From assembly GCA_947246775.1 (NCBI GenBank), contig CAMXTM010000110.1, positions 1 to 6,736 on the forward strand: a stretch of DNA of 6,736 bases, in the 5' to 3' direction. Made by a program: the position numbers and the translations under genes. The stretch comes from an uncultured Clostridium sp. GTDB taxonomy: Bacteria > Bacillota > Clostridia > Lachnospirales > Anaerotignaceae. The notes beneath the pieces are model-generated. The model saw only the letters and a program-made list of their open reading frames with translations, searched no databases and was not told where the DNA came from. How positions within the stretch are numbered: position 1 is the first letter of the stretch; the number at the start of each line of letters is the position of its first letter. Positions 4,934 to 6,736 of this stretch are shown here, one piece after another.

Positions 4934-5716
4934 TCAAACAATTTTACAAATAATAATTGCAACAGGAATAGTTATCATTTTTGTTACAGGTATCAAAAGA
5001 GCAATAACTATCAGCACAATACATAAAAACCTATTTTTATTCCATAATTTAGCATAGCAATACTGTGCCATATTATAATTAGCGTACCCATCATTTTGTT
5101 CTGCGGCTCTACGAATCCATTGCATTGCAGTAGTAATATCCTTTGGAACTCCTTGCCCCATTTGATAGCAAATTCCCAAATTATTTTGCGCTCCAGTATG
5201 TCCTTTTTCTGCTGCCTTTACAAATAATTCTACTGCTTTACTATAGTTTTTGGTCACTCCTTGTCCTTTATAGTAGCAATATCCTAAAAGATGTTGTGCT
5301 TCTGTATATTCTTGCATTACTGCTCTTGCAAGCCATTCTGTTGCCTTATTATAGTCTTGCGTTACTCCATGACCACTATAATAACAAATACCTAAATTAT
5401 ACTGTGCTTCAGCCTCTCCTTTTTCTGCTTTCTCCTGATACATTTGTATGGCAATATTTGTTCCTTTTTGTCCTGCTTTTGTATACCACTCTTTTGCTAT
5501 CGTTTTATTTTTTGTTACTCCATGACCTTTTTCATAACAAACAGCTAAAAAATATTGTGCATCAGCATAATCTTGTTCTGCGGCTTTAGTAAACCACTTT
5601 ACTGCTTCCTCATAATCTTGTTTTATTTCTTCCCCACAATAATAACAATTTCCCAAATTATATTGTGCTTGCACATCTCCCCGTTTTGCTGCATCTTCTA
5701 ACTCTTGTTTAGTCAC
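4934..5716 (-). CDS. Sel1-like/TPR repeat protein with hydrophobic C-terminal tail
   Basis: A 260-residue protein made mainly of Sel1-like repeats, a TPR-type helical pair of 36 residues that usually mediates protein-protein contacts. Repeats begin near residues 15, 51, 102, 138 and 174, with a partial sixth near 210. Each has the A-x-x-x-L-G-x-x-Y-x-x-G-x-G-V pattern and an (A/K)-A helix end. The 15-residue offset between the second and third is an irregular insertion. No signal peptide is seen. Residues 229-258 are strongly hydrophobic, interrupted by a Lys, and could be one tail anchor or a short two-helix hairpin; the repeats would then face the cytoplasm. The start is GTG at 5716 with a weak SD (AAAGTGAT), so translation may be modest. 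The gene stands alone between the purA terminator and the carD leader. Its function cannot be told from sequence. Confidence 0.85.
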   Translation of the reverse strand: MTKQELEDAAKRGDVQAQYNLGNCYYCGEEIKQDYEEAVKWFTKAAEQDYADAQYFLAVCYEKGHGVTKNKTIAKEWYTKAGQKGTNIAIQMYQEKAEKGEAEAQYNLGICYYSGHGVTQDYNKATEWLARAVMQEYTEAQHLLGYCYYKGQGVTKNYSKAVELFVKAAEKGHTGAQNNLGICYQMGQGVPKDITTAMQWIRRAAEQNDGYANYNMAQYCYAKLWNKNRFLCIVLIVIALLIPVTKMITIPVAIIICKIV

Positions 5717-5752
5717 AATATATCACTTTCCCCAAAATATACTTTTATATAT

Positions 5753-5778
5753 TATTATAGTTATTTTTTACTATAATA
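5753..5778 (-). repeat. 9-bp perfect inverted repeat covering the Sel1 gene promoter
   Basis: TATTATAGT (5753-5761) and ACTATAATA (5770-5778) are perfect inverted arms separated by 8 bp. One arm contains the whole -10 box and the other overlaps the end of the -35 box. The spacing suits binding by a dimeric repressor. It is AT-rich, and part of the symmetry comes from the TATAAT box itself. Confidence 0.5.
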
Positions 5779-5782
5779 GCAA
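5754..5782 (-). promoter_or_regulatory. sigma-A-type promoter of the Sel1-repeat gene
   Basis: A perfect TATAAT (5754-5759) lies 17 bp downstream of TTGCTA (5777-5782), which matches the -35 consensus at 4/6. RNA would start about 30 nt before the GTG codon. The -35 box almost touches the T-tract of the purA terminator. Confidence 0.7.
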
Positions 5783-5783
5783 C

Positions 5784-5814
5784 AAAAAAAGAGGGACAAC
5801 AATATCCCTCTTTT
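5784..5814 (-). terminator. Rho-independent terminator of purA
   Basis: A perfect 10-bp stem (5787-5796 with 5805-5814, GC-rich core GAGGGA/TCCCTC) closes an 8-nt loop. On the minus strand it runs into seven Ts, partly shared with the stem. It begins 9 nt after the purA stop. Confidence 0.92.
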
Positions 5815-5823
5815 AAATCATTT

Positions 5824-6736
5824 TTAGTACATTACAATATATTCTTCTCTAGCTGCGCCAACAGAAACATATTTAATACGACATTCTGCCAATTCTTCCA
5901 AATATTTAATATAAAACAATGCTGCTGATGGTAAATCTTCTGGTTTTCTACATTTTGAAATGTCACATTTCCAACCGTCCACATACTCTATCACTGGTTT
6001 TGCTACTGCCAATTCTGCACCAATAGGAAATTCTTTTGTTTCTTTTCCATTTACAGTATAAGCAACGCAAACTGGTATTTTATCTAAATAAGAAAGTACA
6101 TCTAATTTTGTCAATGCCACTTCATCACAGCCCTGCACTCTTACACCATAGCGAGATGCAACCGCATCAAATGCACCAACACGTCTTGGTCTACCTGTAG
6201 CAGCACCATATTCTCCGCCAGCCGCACGCAATGCTTCTCCTTCTTCTCCAAACATTTCTACAGTAAAAGGTCCTTCTCCTACGCAAGAAGAATATGCTTT
6301 CATAATACCGATAACATTTGTCAATTTTAAGTTTGGCACACCTGCACCAATAGGAGCATATGCCGCAATAGTAGAAGATGATGATGTAAATGGATAAATA
6401 CCAAAATCAATATCCCTTAAAGCACCAAGCTGCGCCTCAAACATTACCTTTTTACCCTCTTTGACTGCATCATTTAAATAAATGCTGGTATCACAAATAT
6501 AATCTTTAAATTCTTGTGCATATTTATCCAACCAAGCAAGCATATCATCATAGCTTACTTCCTCTGCACCATATACATTTTTAATTGTCAAATTTTTCCA
6601 TGACAATATATTTTTTAATGATGCTCTATACTGCTCAGGATAAAGTAAATCACCCATACGAATACATTTTTTCATATATTTGTCGCCATATACAGGAGAA
6701 ATCCCTCTCCTTGTAGAACCAAATTTTGCATCGCCA
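5824..6736 (-). CDS. purA: Adenylosuccinate synthetase, C-terminal ~303 residues (start lies beyond right edge)
   Basis: PurA joins IMP and aspartate with GTP to make adenylosuccinate, the first committed step to AMP. The frame is open to the right edge, so the ATG at 6675 is internal. Family members have about 425-430 residues; the first ~120, with the GTP P-loop and catalytic Asp and His, are outside. Visible landmarks, numbered in this fragment, are GSTRRGISPVYGDKY (6-20, the canonical GTTxRGIGPxYxDK), FEAQLGALRDIDFG (99-112), TSSSST (117-122), TGRPRRVGAFDAV (180-192, with IMP-binding arginines) and ALTKLDVL (207-214, guanine recognition). Several differ from the E. coli form: EAQLGA for EGAQGT, and A for W in RRxGW. 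This matches my recollection of a divergent PurA class in Clostridia. It ends at a strong terminator and appears intact. Confidence 0.94.
   Translation of the reverse strand, partial: GDAKFGSTRRGISPVYGDKYMKKCIRMGDLLYPEQYRASLKNILSWKNLTIKNVYGAEEVSYDDMLAWLDKYAQEFKDYICDTSIYLNDAVKEGKKVMFEAQLGALRDIDFGIYPFTSSSSTIAAYAPIGAGVPNLKLTNVIGIMKAYSSCVGEGPFTVEMFGEEGEALRAAGGEYGAATGRPRRVGAFDAVASRYGVRVQGCDEVALTKLDVLSYLDKIPVCVAYTVNGKETKEFPIGAELAVAKPVIEYVDGWKCDISKCRKPEDLPSAALFYIKYLEELAECRIKYVSVGAAREEYIVMY

Noticed and set aside
5143..5589. Plus-strand open frame of 148 codons opposite the Sel1 gene
   Set aside because: Its leucine-rich repeats are just the complement of the Sel1 repeats; there is no SD.
4934..5716. 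108-bp periodic repeats as a DNA repeat element
   Set aside because: The periodicity comes from the 36-residue Sel1 protein repeat; the copies are diverged at DNA level and contain no spacers.
5824..6675. purA starting at the ATG at 6675
   Set aside because: The frame upstream continues to the window edge and encodes the conserved GSTRRGISPVYGDKY, so the true start is outside the window.

Overview
The window is AT-rich (roughly one third G+C by eye) and looks like a chromosomal segment of an anaerobic Firmicute, most likely a clostridial or Lachnospirales-type bacterium. The evidence is strong Shine-Dalgarno (SD) sequences, sigma-A-like promoters with 17-bp spacers, U-tract terminators, use of ATG, GTG and TTG starts, a CarD-YacL-IspD cluster, and a divergent PurA of a kind I associate with such organisms. 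Every convincing gene is on the minus strand, so transcription runs from high to low coordinates. Species cannot be told from the sequence.

In transcription order: (1) the C-terminal ~303 residues of purA (adenylosuccinate synthetase) enter from the right edge and end in a clean terminator. (2) A Sel1/TPR-repeat protein with a hydrophobic C-terminal tail follows. Its promoter lies inside a 9-bp inverted repeat. After its TGA stop, a further 42 codons of Sel1-like sequence continue in the same frame. (3) A 580-bp stretch without a conventional gene carries a strong promoter, a strong SD with a possible 9-codon leader ORF, two 23-nt hairpin repeats (22/23 identical), the second built into a U-tract terminator, and an 8-bp inverted repeat just ahead of carD. 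(4) carD and the membrane PIN/TRAM protein yacL form an operon closed by a terminator. (5) ispD and rnhA (RNase HI) overlap by 4 bp, rnhA starting at TTG. (6) A monocistronic cold-shock gene has its own promoter and terminator. (7) The N-terminal half of the ribosome-associated GTPase typA/bipA leaves at the left edge.

The genes are mostly housekeeping: purine synthesis, isoprenoid (MEP) synthesis, RNA/DNA hybrid removal, RNA polymerase control and translation stress. The least ordinary parts are the long carD leader, which reads like a transcription-attenuation region, and the Sel1 gene with its in-frame tail beyond the stop. Those two places are where something undescribed could sit. Nothing here resembles a mobile element, CRISPR array, tRNA, rRNA or defence system.
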